Shown: in pieces, positions 1 to 11,660 of the stretch | Numbering within the stretch: the stretch's first letter is position 1 | Layout: each line of letters opens with the position of its first letter | DNA from: Taudactylus pleione | Lineage: Eukaryota; Chordata; Amphibia; Anura; Myobatrachidae | Direction of reading: 5' to 3' | Assembly: GCA_031769625.1 (NCBI GenBank) | Contig: JAUIMM010001265.1 | Coordinates: forward strand, 1 to 64,000 | Length of the DNA: 64,000 nt | The notes under the pieces: generated by a model | The model's input: only the letters and a program-made list of their open reading frames with translations | The model's database searches: none | Told to the model about the DNA's origin: nothing | Program-made: the position numbers and the translations under genes

Positions 1-519
1 CCGGGGCTTACGTAAATTTTCATACGGGTAAATATATTTAAGGTGAGTTGTGTCAAAATTAAGCACCAAAATCAACTTCTGTCACCGCAGCAAATCTTTT
101 TTATGTTGTACCAAAAGTTTTAAGCAGAATTTGGGGATTTTTGAAAAAAAAAATTTGGGCCGATTTTTAAGGTCCGGGGCTTACGTAAATTTTCATATGG
201 GTAAATGTATTTCTGGTGAGTTGTGTCAAAATTAAGCACCAAAATCAACTTCTGTCACCGCAGCAAATCTTTTTTAAGTTGTACCAATAGTTTTAAGCAG
301 AATTTGGGGATTTTTGAAAAAAAAAAAAATTTTGGCCAATTTTTAAGGTCCGGGGCTTACGTAAATTTTCATACGGGTAAATATATTTCTGGTGAGTTGT
401 GTCAAAATTAAGCACCAATATCAACTTCTGTCACCGCAGCAAATCTTTTTAAGTTGTACCAAAAGTTTTAAGCAGAATTTGGGGATTTTTGAAAAAAAAA
501 AATTTTGGCCGATTTTTAA

Positions 520-693
520 GGTCCGGGGCTTACGTAAATTTTCATACGGGTAAATGTATTTCTGGTGAGTTTTGTCAAAATTAAGCACCAAAATCAACTT
601 CTGTCACCGCAGCAAATCTTTTTTAAGTTGTACGAAAAGTTTTAAGCAGAATTTGAGGAATTTTGGAAAAAAAAAATTTCGGACGATTTTTAA
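520..693 (+). repeat. Chimeric monomer 20/25
   Basis: The left half is type 10 or 20 (CATACGGG, GAGTTTTGTC, CACCAAAATC). The right half is type 25 (GTACGAAAAG, GAGGAATTTTGG, TTTCGGACG). An identical arrangement lies at 9224-9397. Confidence 0.8.
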
Positions 694-1217
694 GGTCCGG
701 GGCTTACGTAAATTTTCATACGGGTAAATATATTTCTGGTGAGTTGTGTCAAAATTAAGCACCAAAATCATCTTCTGTCACCGCAGCAAATCTTTTTTAA
801 ATTGTACCAAAAGTTTTAAGCAGAATTTGGGGATTTTTGAAATATAAAAATTTGGGCCGATTTTTAAGGTCCGGGGCATACGTAAATTTTCATATGGGTA
901 AATAAATTTCTGGTGAGTGGTGTCGAAATTAAGCACCAAAATCAACTTCTGTCACCACAGCAAATCTATTTTAAGTTGTACCAAAAGTTTTAAGCAGAAT
1001 TTGGGGATTTTTGAAAAAAAAAATTTTGGCCCGATTTTTAAGGTCCGGGGCTTACGTAAATTTTCATATGGGTAAATGTATTTCTGGTGAGTTGTGTCAA
1101 AATTAAGCACCAAAATCAACTTCTGTCACCGCAGCAAATCTTTTTTAAGTTGTACCAATAGTTTTAAGCAGAATTTGGGGATTTTTGAAAAAAAAAAAAA
1201 ATTTGGCCAATTTTTAA

Positions 1218-1390
1218 GGTCCGGGGCTTACGTAAATTTTCATACGGGTAAATATATTTCTGGTGAGTTGTGTCAAAATTAAGCACCAATATCAACTTCT
1301 GTCACCGCAGCAAAGCTTTTTAAGTTGTACCAAAAGTTTTAAGCAGAATTTGGGGATTTTTGAAAAATAAAAATTTGGGCTGATTTTTAA
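1218..1390 (+). repeat. Chimeric monomer 19/20
   Basis: It starts as type 19 (TAAATATATTT, CACCAATATC, short T-run) and ends as type 20 (AAATAAAAATTTGGGCTG). A private CAGCAAAGC is shared with the copy at 9922-10094. Confidence 0.8.
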
Positions 1391-1565
1391 GGTCCGGGGC
1401 TTACGTAAATTTTCATACGGGTAAATGTATTTCTGGTGAGTTGTGTCAAAATTAAGCACCAAAATCAACTTCTGTCACCGCAGCAAATCTTTTTTAAGTT
1501 GTACCAAAAGTTTTAAGCAGAATTTGGGGATTTTTGAAAAAAAAAAAATTTGGGCCGATTTTTAA

Positions 1566-1739
1566 GGTCCGGGGCTTACGTAAATTTTCATATGGGTAAA
1601 TAAATTTCTGGTGAGTGGTGTCGAAATTAAGCACCAAAATCAACTTCTGTCACCACAGCAAATCTTTTTTAAGTTGTACCAAAAGTTTTAAGCAGAATTT
1701 GGGGATTTTTGAAAAAAAAAATTTTGGCCCGATTTTTAA
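1566..1739 (+). repeat. Chimeric monomer 23/24
   Basis: It begins like type 23 (CTTACGTAA, TAAATAAATTT, GGTGTCG, CCACAGC) but ends TTTTGGCCCG like type 24, and leads directly to type 25. A matching monomer precedes 10443. Confidence 0.72.
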
Positions 1740-1913
1740 GGTCCGGGGCTTACGTAAATTTTCATACGGGTAAATGTATTTCTGGTGAGTTGTGTCAAAA
1801 TTAAGCACGAAAATCAACTTCTGTCACCGCAGCAAATCTTTTTTAAGTTGTACGAAAAGTTTTAAGCAGAATTTGAGGAATTTTGGAAAAAAAAAATTTC
1901 GGACGATTTTTAA

Positions 1914-4523
1914 GGTCCGGGGCTTACGTAAATTTTCATATGGGTAAATATATTTCTGGTGAGTTGTGTCAAAATTAAGCACCGAAATCAACTTCTGTCA
2001 CCTCAGCAAATCATTTTTAAGATGTACCAAAAGTTTTAAGCCGAATTTGGGGATTTTTGAAAAAAAAAATTGGGGCCGATTTTTAAGGTCCGGGGCTTAC
2101 GTAAATTTTCATATGGGTAAATGTATTTCTTGTGAGTTGTGTCAAAATTAAGCACCAAAATCAACTTCTGTCACCGCAGCAAATCTTTTTTAAGTTGTAC
2201 CAAAAGTTTTAAGCAGAATTTGAAGAACTTTGAAAAGAAAAAATTTTGGTTGATTTTTAAGCTCCGGGGCTTACGTAAATTTTCATATGGGTAAATAAAT
2301 TTCTGGTGAGTGGTGTCGAAATTAAGCACCAAAATCAACTTCTGTCACCACAGCAAATCTTTTTTAAGTTGTACCAAAAGTTTTAAGCAGACTTTGGGGA
2401 TTTTTGAAAAAAAAAATTTTGGCCCGATTTTTAAGGTCCGGGGCTTACGTAAATTTTCATACGGGTAAATGTATTTCTGGTGAGTTGTGTCAAAATTAAG
2501 CACCAAAATCAACTTCTGTCACCACAGCAAATCTTTTTTAAGTTGTACCAAAAGTTTTAAGCAGAATTTGGGGATTTTTGAAAAAAAAAAATTTTGGCCG
2601 ATTTTTAAGGTCCTGGGCTTACGTAAATTTTTATACGGGAAAATGTATTTCTGGTGAGTTGTGTCAAAATCAAGCACCAAAATCAACTTCTGTCACCACA
2701 GCAAATCTTTTTTAAGTTGTACCAAAAGTTTTAAGCAGAATTTGGGGATTTTTGAAAAAAAAAATTTTTGGCCGATTTTTAAGGTCCGGGGCTTACGTAA
2801 ATTTTCATATGGGTAAATGTATTTCTGGTGAGTTGTGTCAAAATCAAGCACCAAAATCAACTTCTGTCACCGCAGCAAATCTTTTTTAAGTTGTACCAAA
2901 TGTTTTAAGCAGAATTTGGGGATTTTTGAAAAAAATAATTTGGGCCGATTTTTAAGGTCCGGGGCTTACGTAAATTTTCATATGGGTAAATAAATTTCTG
3001 GTGAGTGGTGTCGAAATTAAGCACCAAAATCAACTTTTGTCACCGCAGCAAATCTTTTTTAAGTTGTACCAAAAGTTTTAAGCAGAATTTGGGGATTTTT
3101 GAAAAAAAAAAATTTGGGCCAATTTTTAAGGTCCGGGGCTTAAGTAAATTTTCATATGGGTAAATAAACTTCTGGTGAGTGGTGTCGAAATTAAGCACCA
3201 AAATCAACTTCTGTCACCACAGCAAATCTTTTTTAAGTTGTACCAAAAGTTTTAAGCAGAATTTGGGGATTTTTGAAAAAAAAAAAAATTTTGGCCCGAT
3301 TTTTAAGGTCCGGGGCTTACGTAAATTTTCATACGGGTAAATATATTTCTGGTGAGTTGTGTCAAAATTAAGCACCAATATCAACTTCTGTCACCGCAGC
3401 AAATCTTTTTAAGTTGTACCAAAAGTTTTAAGCAGAATTTGGGGATTTTTGAAAAAAAAAAAATTTGGCCGATTTTTAAGGTCCGGGGCTTACGTAAATT
3501 TTCATACGGGTAAATGTATTTCTGGTGAGTTTTGTCAAAATTAAGCACCAAAATCAACTTCTGTCACCGCAGCAAATCTTTTTTAAGTTGTACCAAAAGT
3601 TTTAAGCAGAATTTGGGGATTTTTGAAAAATAAAAATTTGGGCTGATTTTTAAGGTCCGGGGCTTATGTAAATTTTCATATGGGTAAATAAATTTCTGGT
3701 GAGTGGTGTCGAAATTAAGCACCAAAATCAACTTCTGTCACCACAGCAAATCTTTTTTAAGTTGTACCAAAAGTTTTAAGCAGAATTTGGGGATTTTTGA
3801 AAAAAAAAATGTTGGCCTGATTTTTAAGGTCCGGGGCTTACGTAAATTTTCATATGGGTAAATGTATTTCTGGTGAGTTGTGTCAAAATTAAGCACCAAA
3901 ATCAACTTCTGTCACCGCAGCAAATCTTTTTTAAGTTGTACCAAAAGTTTTAAGCAGAATTTGGGGATTTTTGAAAAAAAAAAATTTGGGCCGATTTTTA
4001 AGGTCCGGGGCTTACGTAAATTTTCATATGGGTAAATAAATTTCTGGTGAGTGGTGTCGAAATTAAGCACCAAAATCAACTTCTGTCACCACAGCAAATC
4101 TTTTTTAAGTTGTACCAAAAGTTTTAAGCAGAATTTGGGGATTTTTGAAAAAAAAAAATTTGGGCCGATTTTTAAGGTCCGGGGCTTAAGTAAATTTTCA
4201 TATGGGTAAATAAACTTCTGGTGAGTTGTGTCGAAATTAAGCACCAAAATCAACTTCTGTCACCACAGCAAATCTTTTTTAAGTTGTACCAAAAGTTTTA
4301 AGCAGAATTTGGGGATTTTTGAAAAAAAAAATTTTGGCCCGATTTTTAAGGTCCGGGGCTTACGTAAATTTTCATACGGGTAAATGTATTTCTGGTGAGT
4401 TGTGTCAAAATTAAGCACGAAAATCAACTTCTGTCACCGCAGCAAATCTTTTTTAAGTTGTACGAAAAGTTTTAAGCAGAATTTGAGGAATTTTGGAAAA
4501 AAAAAATTTCGGACGATTTTTAA
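1914..4523 (+). repeat. HOR block b: 15 monomers
   Basis: Type order: 1, 2, 12, 13, 14/15, 16-25. Compared with the 25-monomer unit, types 3-11 are missing as one run, with type 2 joined directly to 12 at 2261. The type 14 monomer at 2609-2782 has a type 15 tail, which accounts for the absence of a separate 15. The type 1 copy here reads TTGGGGCCG instead of TTTGGGCCG. No gene is seen. Confidence 0.85.
2609..2782 (+). repeat. Chimeric monomer 14/15
   Basis: It starts as type 14 (GGTCCTGGGC, GGGAAAATG, CCACAGC) and ends with TTTTTGGCCG, a type 15-like tail. Type 16 follows, so one monomer has been lost in phase. Confidence 0.75.
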
Positions 4524-5044
4524 GGTCCGGGGCTTACGTAAATTTTCATATGGGTAAATATATTTCTGGTGAGTTGTGTCAAAATTAAGCACCGAAATCA
4601 ACTTCTGTCACCTCAGCAAATCATTTTTAAGATGTACCAAAAGTTTTAAGCCGAATTTGGGGATTTTTGAAAAAAAAAATTTGGGCCGATTTTTAAGGTC
4701 CGGGGCTTACGTAAATTTTCATATGGGTAAATGTATTTCTTGTGAGTTGTGTCAAAATTAAGCACCAAAATCAACTTCTGTCACCGCAGCAAATCTTTTT
4801 TAAGTTGTACCAAAAGTTTTAAGCAGAATTTGGGGAACTTTGAAAAGAAAAAATTTTGGTTGATTTTTAAGCTCCGGGGCTTACGTAAATTTTCATATGG
4901 GTAAATATATTTCTGGTGAGTTGTGTCAAAATTAAGCACCAAAATCAACTTCTGTCACCGCAGCAAATCTTTCTTAAGTTGTACCAAAAGTTTTAAGCAG
5001 AATTTGGGGATTTTTGAAAAAAAAAATTTTGGCCCGATTTTAAA

Positions 5045-5218
5045 GGTCCGGGGCTTACGTAAATTTTCATACGGGTAAATATATTTAAGGTGAGTTGTGT
5101 CGAAATTAAGCACCAAAATCAACTTCTGTCACCACAGCAAATCTATTTTAAGTTGTACCAAAAGTTTTAAGCAGAATTTGGGGATTTTTGGAAAAAAAAA
5201 TTTTGGCCCGATTTTTAA
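5045..5218 (+). repeat. Chimeric monomer 4/6
   Basis: The first quarter is type 4 (TTAAGGTGAGT). From GTGTCGAAA onward it is type 6 (CCACAGC, AATCTATTTTAAG, GGAAAA, TTTTGGCCCG). Type 5 is lost between them, and the 174-bp phase is kept. Confidence 0.85.
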
Positions 5219-5570
5219 GGTCCGGGGCTTACGTAAATTTTCATACGGGTAAATGTATTTCTGGTGAGTTGTGTCAAAATTAAGCACCAAAATCAACTTC
5301 TGTCACCGCAGCAAATCTTTTTTAAGTTGTACCAATAGTTTTAAGCAGAATTTGGGGATTTTTGAAAAAAAAAAAATTTTTGGCCAATTTTTAAGGTCCG
5401 GGGCTTACGTAAATTTTCATACAGGTAAATATATTTCTGGTGAGTTGTGTCAAAATTAAGCACCAAAATCAACTTCTGTCACCGCAGCAAATCTTTTTTA
5501 AGTTGTACCAAAATTTTTAAGCAGAATTTGGGGAATTTTGAAAAAAAAAAATTTTTTAGCCGATTTTTAA

Positions 5571-5744
5571 GGTCCGGGGCTTACGTAAATTTTCATACGG
5601 GTAAATATATTTCTGGTGAGTTGTGTCAAAATTAAGCACCAATATCAACTTCTGTCACCGCAGCAAATCTTTTTTAAGTTGTACCTAAAGTTTTAAGCAG
5701 AATTTGGGGATTTTTGAAAAATAAAAATTTGGGCCGATTTTTAA
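5571..5744 (+). repeat. Chimeric monomer 9/10
   Basis: It begins as type 9 (CACCAATATC, GTACCTAAAG) and ends as type 10 (GGGATTTTTG, AAATAAAAATTTGGGCCG). Type 11 follows directly. Confidence 0.83.
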
Positions 5745-7832
5745 GGTCCGGGGCTTACGTAAATTTTCATATGGGTAAATAAAATTCTGGTGAGTGGTGT
5801 CGAAATTAAGCACCAAAATCAACTTCTGTCACCACAGCAAATCTTTTTTAAGTTGTACCAAAAGTTTTAAGCAGAATTTGGGGATTTTTGAAAAAAAAAA
5901 ATTTGGCCCGATTTTTAAGGTCCGGGGCTTACGTAAATTTTCATATGGGTAAATAAATTTCTGGTGAGTGGTGTCGAAATTAAGCACCAAAATCAACTTC
6001 TGTCACCACAGCAAATCTTTTTTAAGTTGTACCAAAAGTTTTAAGCAGACTTTGGGGATTTTTGAAAAAAAAAATTTTGGCCCGATTTTTAAGGTCGGGG
6101 CTTACGTAAATTTTCATACGGGTAAATGTATTTCTGGTGAGTTGTGTCAAAATTAAGCACCAAAATCAACTTCTGTCACCACAGCAAATCTTTTTTAAGT
6201 TGTACCAAAAGTTTTAAGCAGAATTTGGGGATTTTTGAAAAATAAAAATTTTGGCCGATTTTTAAGGTCCTGGGCTTACGTAAATTTTTATACGGGAAAA
6301 TGTATTTCTGGTGAGTTGTGTCAAAATCAAGCACCAAAATCAACTTCTGTCACCACAGCAAATCTTTTTTAAGTTGTACCAAAAGTTTTAAGCAGAATTT
6401 GGGGATTTTTGAAAAATAAAAATTTGGGCCGATTTTTAAGGTCCAGGGCTTACGTAAATTTTCATATGGGTAAATATATTTCTGGTGAGTTGTGTCAAAA
6501 TGAAGCACCAAAATCAACTTCTGTCACCGCAGCAAATCTTTTTTAAGTTGTACCAAAAGTTTTAAGCAGAATTTGGGGATTTTTGAAAAAAAAAAATTTT
6601 GGCCGATTTTTAAGGTCCGGGGCTTACGTAAATTTTCATATGGGTAAATGTATTTCTGGTGAGTTGTGTCAAAATCAAGCACCAAAATCAACTTCTGTCA
6701 CCGCAGCAAATCTTTTTTAAGTTGTACCAAATGTTTTAAGCAGAATTTGGGGATTTTTGAAAAAAAAAATTTGGGCCGATTTTTATGGTCCGGGGCTTAC
6801 GTAAATTTTCATATGGGTAAATAAATTTCTGGTGAGTGGTGTCGAAATTAAGCACCAAAATCAACTTTTGTCACCACAGCAAATCTTTTTTAAGTTGTAC
6901 CAAAAGTTTTAAGCAGAATTTGGGGATTTTTGAAAAAAAAAAATTTGGGCCAATTTTTAAGGTCCGGGGCTTAAGTAAATTTTCATATGGGTAAATAAAC
7001 TTCTGGTGAGTGGTGTCGAAATTAAGCACCAAAATCAACTTCTGTCACCACAGCAAATCTTTTTTAAGTTGTACCAAAAGTTTTAAGCAGAATTTGGGGA
7101 TTTTTGAAAAAAAAAAAAATTTTGGCCCGATTTTTAAGGTCCGGGGCTTATGTAAATTTTCATACGGGTAAATATATTTCTGGTGAGTTGTGTCAAAATT
7201 AAGCACCAATATCAACTTCTGTCACCGCAGCAAATCTTTTTAAGTTGTACCAAAAGTTTTAAGCAGAATTTGGGGATTTTTGAAAAAAAAAAAATTTGGC
7301 CGATTTTTAAGGTCCGGGGCTTACGTAAATTTTCATACGGGTAAATGTATTTCTGGTGAGTTTTGTCAAAATTAAGCACCAAAATCAACTTCTGTCACCG
7401 CAGCAAATCTTTTTTAAGTTGTACCAAAAGTTTTAAGCAGAATTTGGGGATTTTTGAAAAATAAAAATTTGGGCTGATTTTTAAGGTCCGGGGCTTACGT
7501 AAAATTTCATATGGGTAAATAAATTTCTGGTGAGTGGTGTCGAAATTAAGCACCAAAATCAACTTCTGTCACCACAGCAAATCTTTTTTAAGTTGTACCA
7601 AAAGTTTTAAGCAGAATTTGGGGATTTTTGAAAAAAAAAATGTTGGCCTGATTTTTAAGGTCCGGGGCTTACGTAAATTTTCATACGGGTAAATGTATTT
7701 CTGGTGAGTTGTGTCAAAATTAAGCACCAAAATCAACTTCTGTCACCGCAGCAAATCTTTTTTAAGTTGTACCAAAAGTTTTAAGCAGAATTTGGGGATT
7801 TTTGAAAAAAAAAAATTTGGGCCGATTTTTAA

Positions 7833-8006
7833 GGTCCGAGGCTTACGTAAATTTTCATATGGGTAAATAAATTTCTGGTGAGTGGTGTCGACATTAGGCA
7901 CCAAAATCAACTTCGGTCACCCCAGCAAATCTTTTTTAAGATGTACCAAAAGTTTTAAGCAGAATTTGGGGATTTTTGAAAAAAAAAATTTTGGCCCGAT
8001 TTTTAA
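7833..8006 (+). repeat. Highly diverged 23/24 chimera
   Basis: The frame of a 23/24 chimera carries at least six private changes: GGTCCGAGG, GTCGACATT, TTAGGCACC, CTTCGGTC, CACCCCAGC and TTTAAGATG. No other monomer I read has so many. Confidence 0.82.
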
Positions 8007-8180
8007 GGTCCGGGGCTTACGTAAATTTTCATACGGGTAAATGTATTTCTGGTGAGTTGTGTCAAAATTAAGCACGAAAATCAACTTCTGTCACCGCAGC
8101 AAATCTTTTTTAAGTTGTACGAAAAGTTTTAAGCAGAATTTGAGGAATTTTAGAAAAAAAAAATTTCGGACGATTTTTAA

Positions 8181-10617
8181 GGTCCGGGGCTTACGTAAAT
8201 TTTCATATGGGTAAATATATTTCTGGTGAGTTGTGTCAAAATTAAGCACCGAAATCAACTTCTGTCACCTCAGCAAATCATTTTTAAGATGTACCAAAAG
8301 TTTTAAGCCGAATTTGGGGATTTTTGAAAAAAAAAATTTGGGCCGATTTTTAAGGTCCGGGGCTTACGTAAATTTTCATATGGGTAAATGTATTTCTTGT
8401 GAGTTGTGTCAAAATTAAGCACCAAAATCAACTTCTGTCACCGCAGCAAATCTTTTTTAAGTTGTACCAAAAGTTTTAAGCAGAATTTGGGGAACTTTGA
8501 AAAGAAAAAATTTTGGTTGATTTTTAAGCTCCGGGGCTTACGTAAATTTTCATATGGGTAAATATATTTCTGGTGAGTTGTGTCAAAATTAAGCACCAAA
8601 ATCAACTTCTGTCACCGCAGCAAATCTTTCTTAAGTTGTACCAAAAGTTTTAAGCAGAATTTGGGGATTTTTGAAAAAAAAAATTTTGGCCCGATTTTAA
8701 AGGTCCGGGGCTTACGTAAATTTTCATACGGGTAAATATATTTAAGGTGAGTTGTGTCAAAATTAAGCACCAAAATCAACTTCTGTCACCGCAGCAAATC
8801 TTTTTTATGTTGTACCAAAAGTTTTAAGCAGAATTTGGGGATTTTTGAAAAAAAAAATTTGGGCCGATTTTTAAGGTCCGGGGCTTACGTAAATTTTCAT
8901 ATGGGTAAATGTATTTCTGGTGAGTTGTGTCAAAATTAAGCACCAAAATCAACTTCTGTCACCGCAGCAAATCTTTTTTAAGTTGTACCAATAGTTTTAA
9001 GCAGAATTTGGGGATTTTTGAAAAAAAAAAAAATTTTGGCCAATTTTTAAGGTCCGGGGCTTACGTAAATTTTCATACGGGTAAATATATTTCTGGTGAG
9101 TTGTGTCAAAATTAAGCACCAATATCAACTTCTGTCACCGCAGCAAATCTTTTTAAGTTGTACCAAAAGTTTTAAGCAGAATTTGGGGATTTTTGAAAAA
9201 AAAAAATTTTGGCCGATTTTTAAGGTCCGGGGCTTACGTAAATTTTCATACGGGTAAATGTATTTCTGGTGAGTTTTGTCAAAATTAAGCACCAAAATCA
9301 ACTTCTGTCACCGCAGCAAATCTTTTTTAAGTTGTACGAAAAGTTTTAAGCAGAATTTGAGGAATTTTGGAAAAAAAAAATTTCGGACGATTTTTAAGGT
9401 CCGGGGCTTACGTAAATTTTCATACGGGTAAATATATTTCTGGTGAGTTGTGTCAAAATTAAGCACCAAAATCATCTTCTGTCACCGCAGCAAATCTTTT
9501 TTAAATTGTACCAAAAGTTTTAAGCAGAATTTGGGGATTTTTGAAATATAAAAATTTGGGCCGATTTTTAAGGTCCGGGGCATACGTAAATTTTCATATG
9601 GGTAAATAAATTTCTGGTGAGTGGTGTCGAAATTAAGCACCAAAATCAACTTCTGTCACCACAGCAAATCTATTTTAAGTTGTACCAAAAGTTTTAAGCA
9701 GAATTTGGGGATTTTTGAAAAAAAAAATTTTGGCCCGATTTTTAAGGTCCGGGGCTTACGTAAATTTTCATATGGGTAAATGTATTTCTGGTGAGTTGTG
9801 TCAAAATTAAGCACCAAAATCAACTTCTGTCACCGCAGCAAATCTTTTTTAAGTTGTACCAATAGTTTTAAGCAGAATTTGGGGATTTTTGAAAAAAAAA
9901 AAAATTTTGGCCAATTTTTAAGGTCCGGGGCTTACGTCAATTTTCATACGGGTAAATATATTTCTGGTGAGTTGTGTCAAAATTAAGCACCAATATCAAC
10001 TTCTGTCACCGCAGCAAAGCTTTTTAAGTTGTACCAAAAGTTTTAAGCAGAATTTGGGGATTTTTGAAAAATAAAAATTTGGGCTGATTTTTAAGGTCCG
10101 GGGCTTACGTAAATTTTCATACGGGTAAATGTATTTCTGGTGAGTTGTGTCAAAATTAAGCACCAAAATCAACTTCTGTCACCGCAGCAAATCTTTTTTA
10201 AGTTGTACCAAAAGTTTTAAGCAGAATTTGGGGATTTTTGAAAAAAAAAAAATTTGGGCCGATTTTTAAGGTCCGGGGCTTACGTAAATTTTCATATGGG
10301 TAAATAAATTTCTGGAGAGTGGTGTCGAAATTAAGCACCAAAATCAACTTCTGTCACCACAGCAAATCTTTTTTAAGTTGTACCAAAAGTTTTAAGCAGA
10401 ATTTGGGGATTTTTGAAAAAAAAAATTTTGGCCCGATTTTTAAGGTCCGGGGCTTACGTAAATTTTCATACGGGTAAATGTATTTCTGGTGAGTTGTGTC
10501 AAAATTAAGCACGAAAATCAACTTCTGTCACCGCAGCAAATCTTTTTTAAGTTGTACGAAAAGTTTTAAGCAGAATTTGAGGAATTTTGGAAAAAAAAAA
10601 TTTCGGACGATTTTTAA
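8181..10617 (+). repeat. HOR block d: 14 monomers, alternative order
   Basis: Type order: 1, 2, 3, 4, 7, 19, 20/25, 5 variant, 6, 7, 19/20, 22, 23/24, 25. From the type 4 monomer at 8703 onward it repeats the order of block a at an offset of 8704 bp, including all the same chimeric monomers. No gene is seen. Confidence 0.85.
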
Positions 10618-10790
10618 GGTCCGGGGCTTACGTAAATTTTCATATGGGTAAATATATTTCTGGTGAGTTGTGTCAAAATTAAGCACCGAAATCAACTTCT
10701 GTCACCTCAGCAAATCATTTTTAAGATGTACCAAAAGTTTTAAGCCGAATTTGGCGATTTTTGAAAAAAAAAATTTGGGCCGATTTTTAA
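10618..10790 (+). repeat. Monomer type 1 (reference copy)
   Basis: Marks: CATATGGG, TAAATATATTT, CACCGAAATC, CCTCAGC, CATTTTTAAGATG and AAGCCGAATTTGG. These make it the easiest type to track, so it is used to delimit blocks. This copy has a private TTTGGCGATTT. Length 173 bp. Confidence 0.93.
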
Positions 10791-10964
10791 GGTCCGGGGC
10801 TTACGTAAATTTTCATATGGGTAAATGTATTTCTTGTGAGTTGTGTCAAAATTAAGCACCAAAATCAACTTCTGTCACCGCAGCAAATCTTTTTTAAGTT
10901 GTACCAAAAGTTTTAAGCAGAATTTGAAGAACTTTGAAAAGAAAAAATTTTGGTTGATTTTTAA
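10791..10964 (+). repeat. Monomer type 2 (reference copy)
   Basis: Marks: TTCTTGTGAG in place of TTCTGGTGAG, CTTTGAAAAGAAAAAA interrupting the A-run with G, and a GGTTGATTTTTAAGC end, so the next monomer starts GCTCC. This copy has TTTGAAGAAC, otherwise seen only near 2218. Confidence 0.93.
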
Positions 10965-11138
10965 GCTCCGGGGCTTACGTAAATTTTCATATGGGTAAAT
11001 ATATTTCTGGTGAGTTGTGTCAAAATTAAGCACCAAAATCAACTTCTGTCACCGCAGCAAATCTTTCTTAAGTTGTACCAAAAGTTTTAAGCAGAATTTG
11101 GGGATTTTTGAAAAAAAAAATTTTGGCCCGATTTTAAA
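10965..11138 (+). repeat. Monomer type 3 (reference copy)
   Basis: Marks: starts GCTCC, CATATGGG, TAAATATATTT, CTTTCTTAAG, and ends GGCCCGATTTTAAAGG. It normally follows type 2. Confidence 0.92.
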
Positions 11139-11312
11139 GGTCCGGGGCTTACGTAAATTTTCATACGGGTAAATATATTTAAGGTGAGTTGTGTCAAAAT
11201 TAAGCACCAAAATCAACTTCTGTCACCGCAGCAAATCTTTTTTATGTTGTACCAAAAGTTTTAAGCAGAATTTGGGGATTTTTGAAAAAAAAAAATTTGG
11301 GCCGATTTTTAA
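11139..11312 (+). repeat. Monomer type 4 (reference copy)
   Basis: Marks: ATATTTAAGGTGAGT instead of ATTTCTGGTGAGT, and TTTTATGTTGTACC. Ends AAATTTGGGCCG. It carries the closest match in the monomer to a eukaryotic 5' splice-site consensus. Confidence 0.93.
11181..11189 (+). other. 5' splice-site-like AAGGTGAGT in type 4
   Basis: Most monomers have CTGGTGAGT at this place, and type 4 has AAGGTGAGT, a full match to the MAG/GTRAGT consensus. With no sign of a gene, this is probably chance, but it recurs in every type 4 monomer. Confidence 0.35.
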
Positions 11313-11486
11313 GGTCCGGGGCTTACGTAAATTTTCATATGGGTAAATGTATTTCTGGTGAGTTTTGTCAAAATTAAGCACCAAAATCATCTTCTGTCAC
11401 CGCAGCAAATCTTTTTTAAAATGTACCAAAAGTTTTAAGCAGAATTTGGGGATTTTTGAAATATAAAAATTTGGGCCGATTTTTAA
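11313..11486 (+). repeat. Monomer type 5 (reference copy)
   Basis: Marks: GAGTTTTGTC, AAAATCATCTTC, TTTTTTAAAATG and GAAATATAAAAATTT, which breaks the A-run with TAT. The 5 variant at 694 and 9398 has TAAATATATTT, TGTGTC and TTAAATTG instead. Confidence 0.92.
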
Positions 11487-11660
11487 GGTCCGGGGCATAC
11501 GTAAATTTTCATATGGGTAAATAAATTTCTGGTGAGTGGTGTCGAAATTAAGCACCAAAATCAACTTCTGTCACCACAGCAAATCTATTTTAAGTTGTAC
11601 CAAAAGTTTTAAGCAGAATTTGGGGATTTTTGGAAAAAAAAATTTTGGCCCGATTTTTAA
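11487..11660 (+). repeat. Monomer type 6 (reference copy)
   Basis: Marks: GGGGCATACG, CATATGGG, TAAATAAATTT, GGTGTCGAAA, CCACAGC, AATCTATTTTAAG and a TTTTGGAAAA start to the A-run. Ends TTTTGGCCCG. Confidence 0.93.

Larger units (their letters stand above)
1..1913 (+). repeat. HOR block a: 11 monomers, alternative order
   Basis: Type order: 4, 7, 19, 20/25 chimera, 5 variant, 6, 7, 19/20 chimera, 22, 23/24 chimera, 25. The first monomer lacks its first three bases, so the array continues upstream. This order differs from the standard 25-monomer series and recurs only at 8705-10617. No gene is present; the GTG frames at 50, 223 and 1094 are repeat shadows. Confidence 0.85.
4524..8180 (+). repeat. 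HOR block c: 21 monomers
   Basis: Type order: 1, 2, 3, 4/6 chimera, 7, 8, 9/10 chimera, 11-22, 23/24 chimera, 25. It is the 25-monomer unit shortened by three in-phase fusions. The type 13 copy has lost two bases at its start (GGTCGGGGC near 6093). The chimera at 7833-8006 is the most diverged monomer I noticed. No gene is seen. Confidence 0.85.
8705..10964 (+). repeat. Segmental duplicate of 1-2260 (offset 8704 bp)
   Basis: Both copies have the order 4, 7, 19, 20/25, 5 variant, 6, 7, 19/20, 22, 23/24, 25, 1, 2, and both share TTTGAAGAAC in type 2 and CAGCAAAGC in the 19/20 chimera. They part at the end of type 2: 12 follows at 2261 but 3 follows at 10965. Confidence 0.88.
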
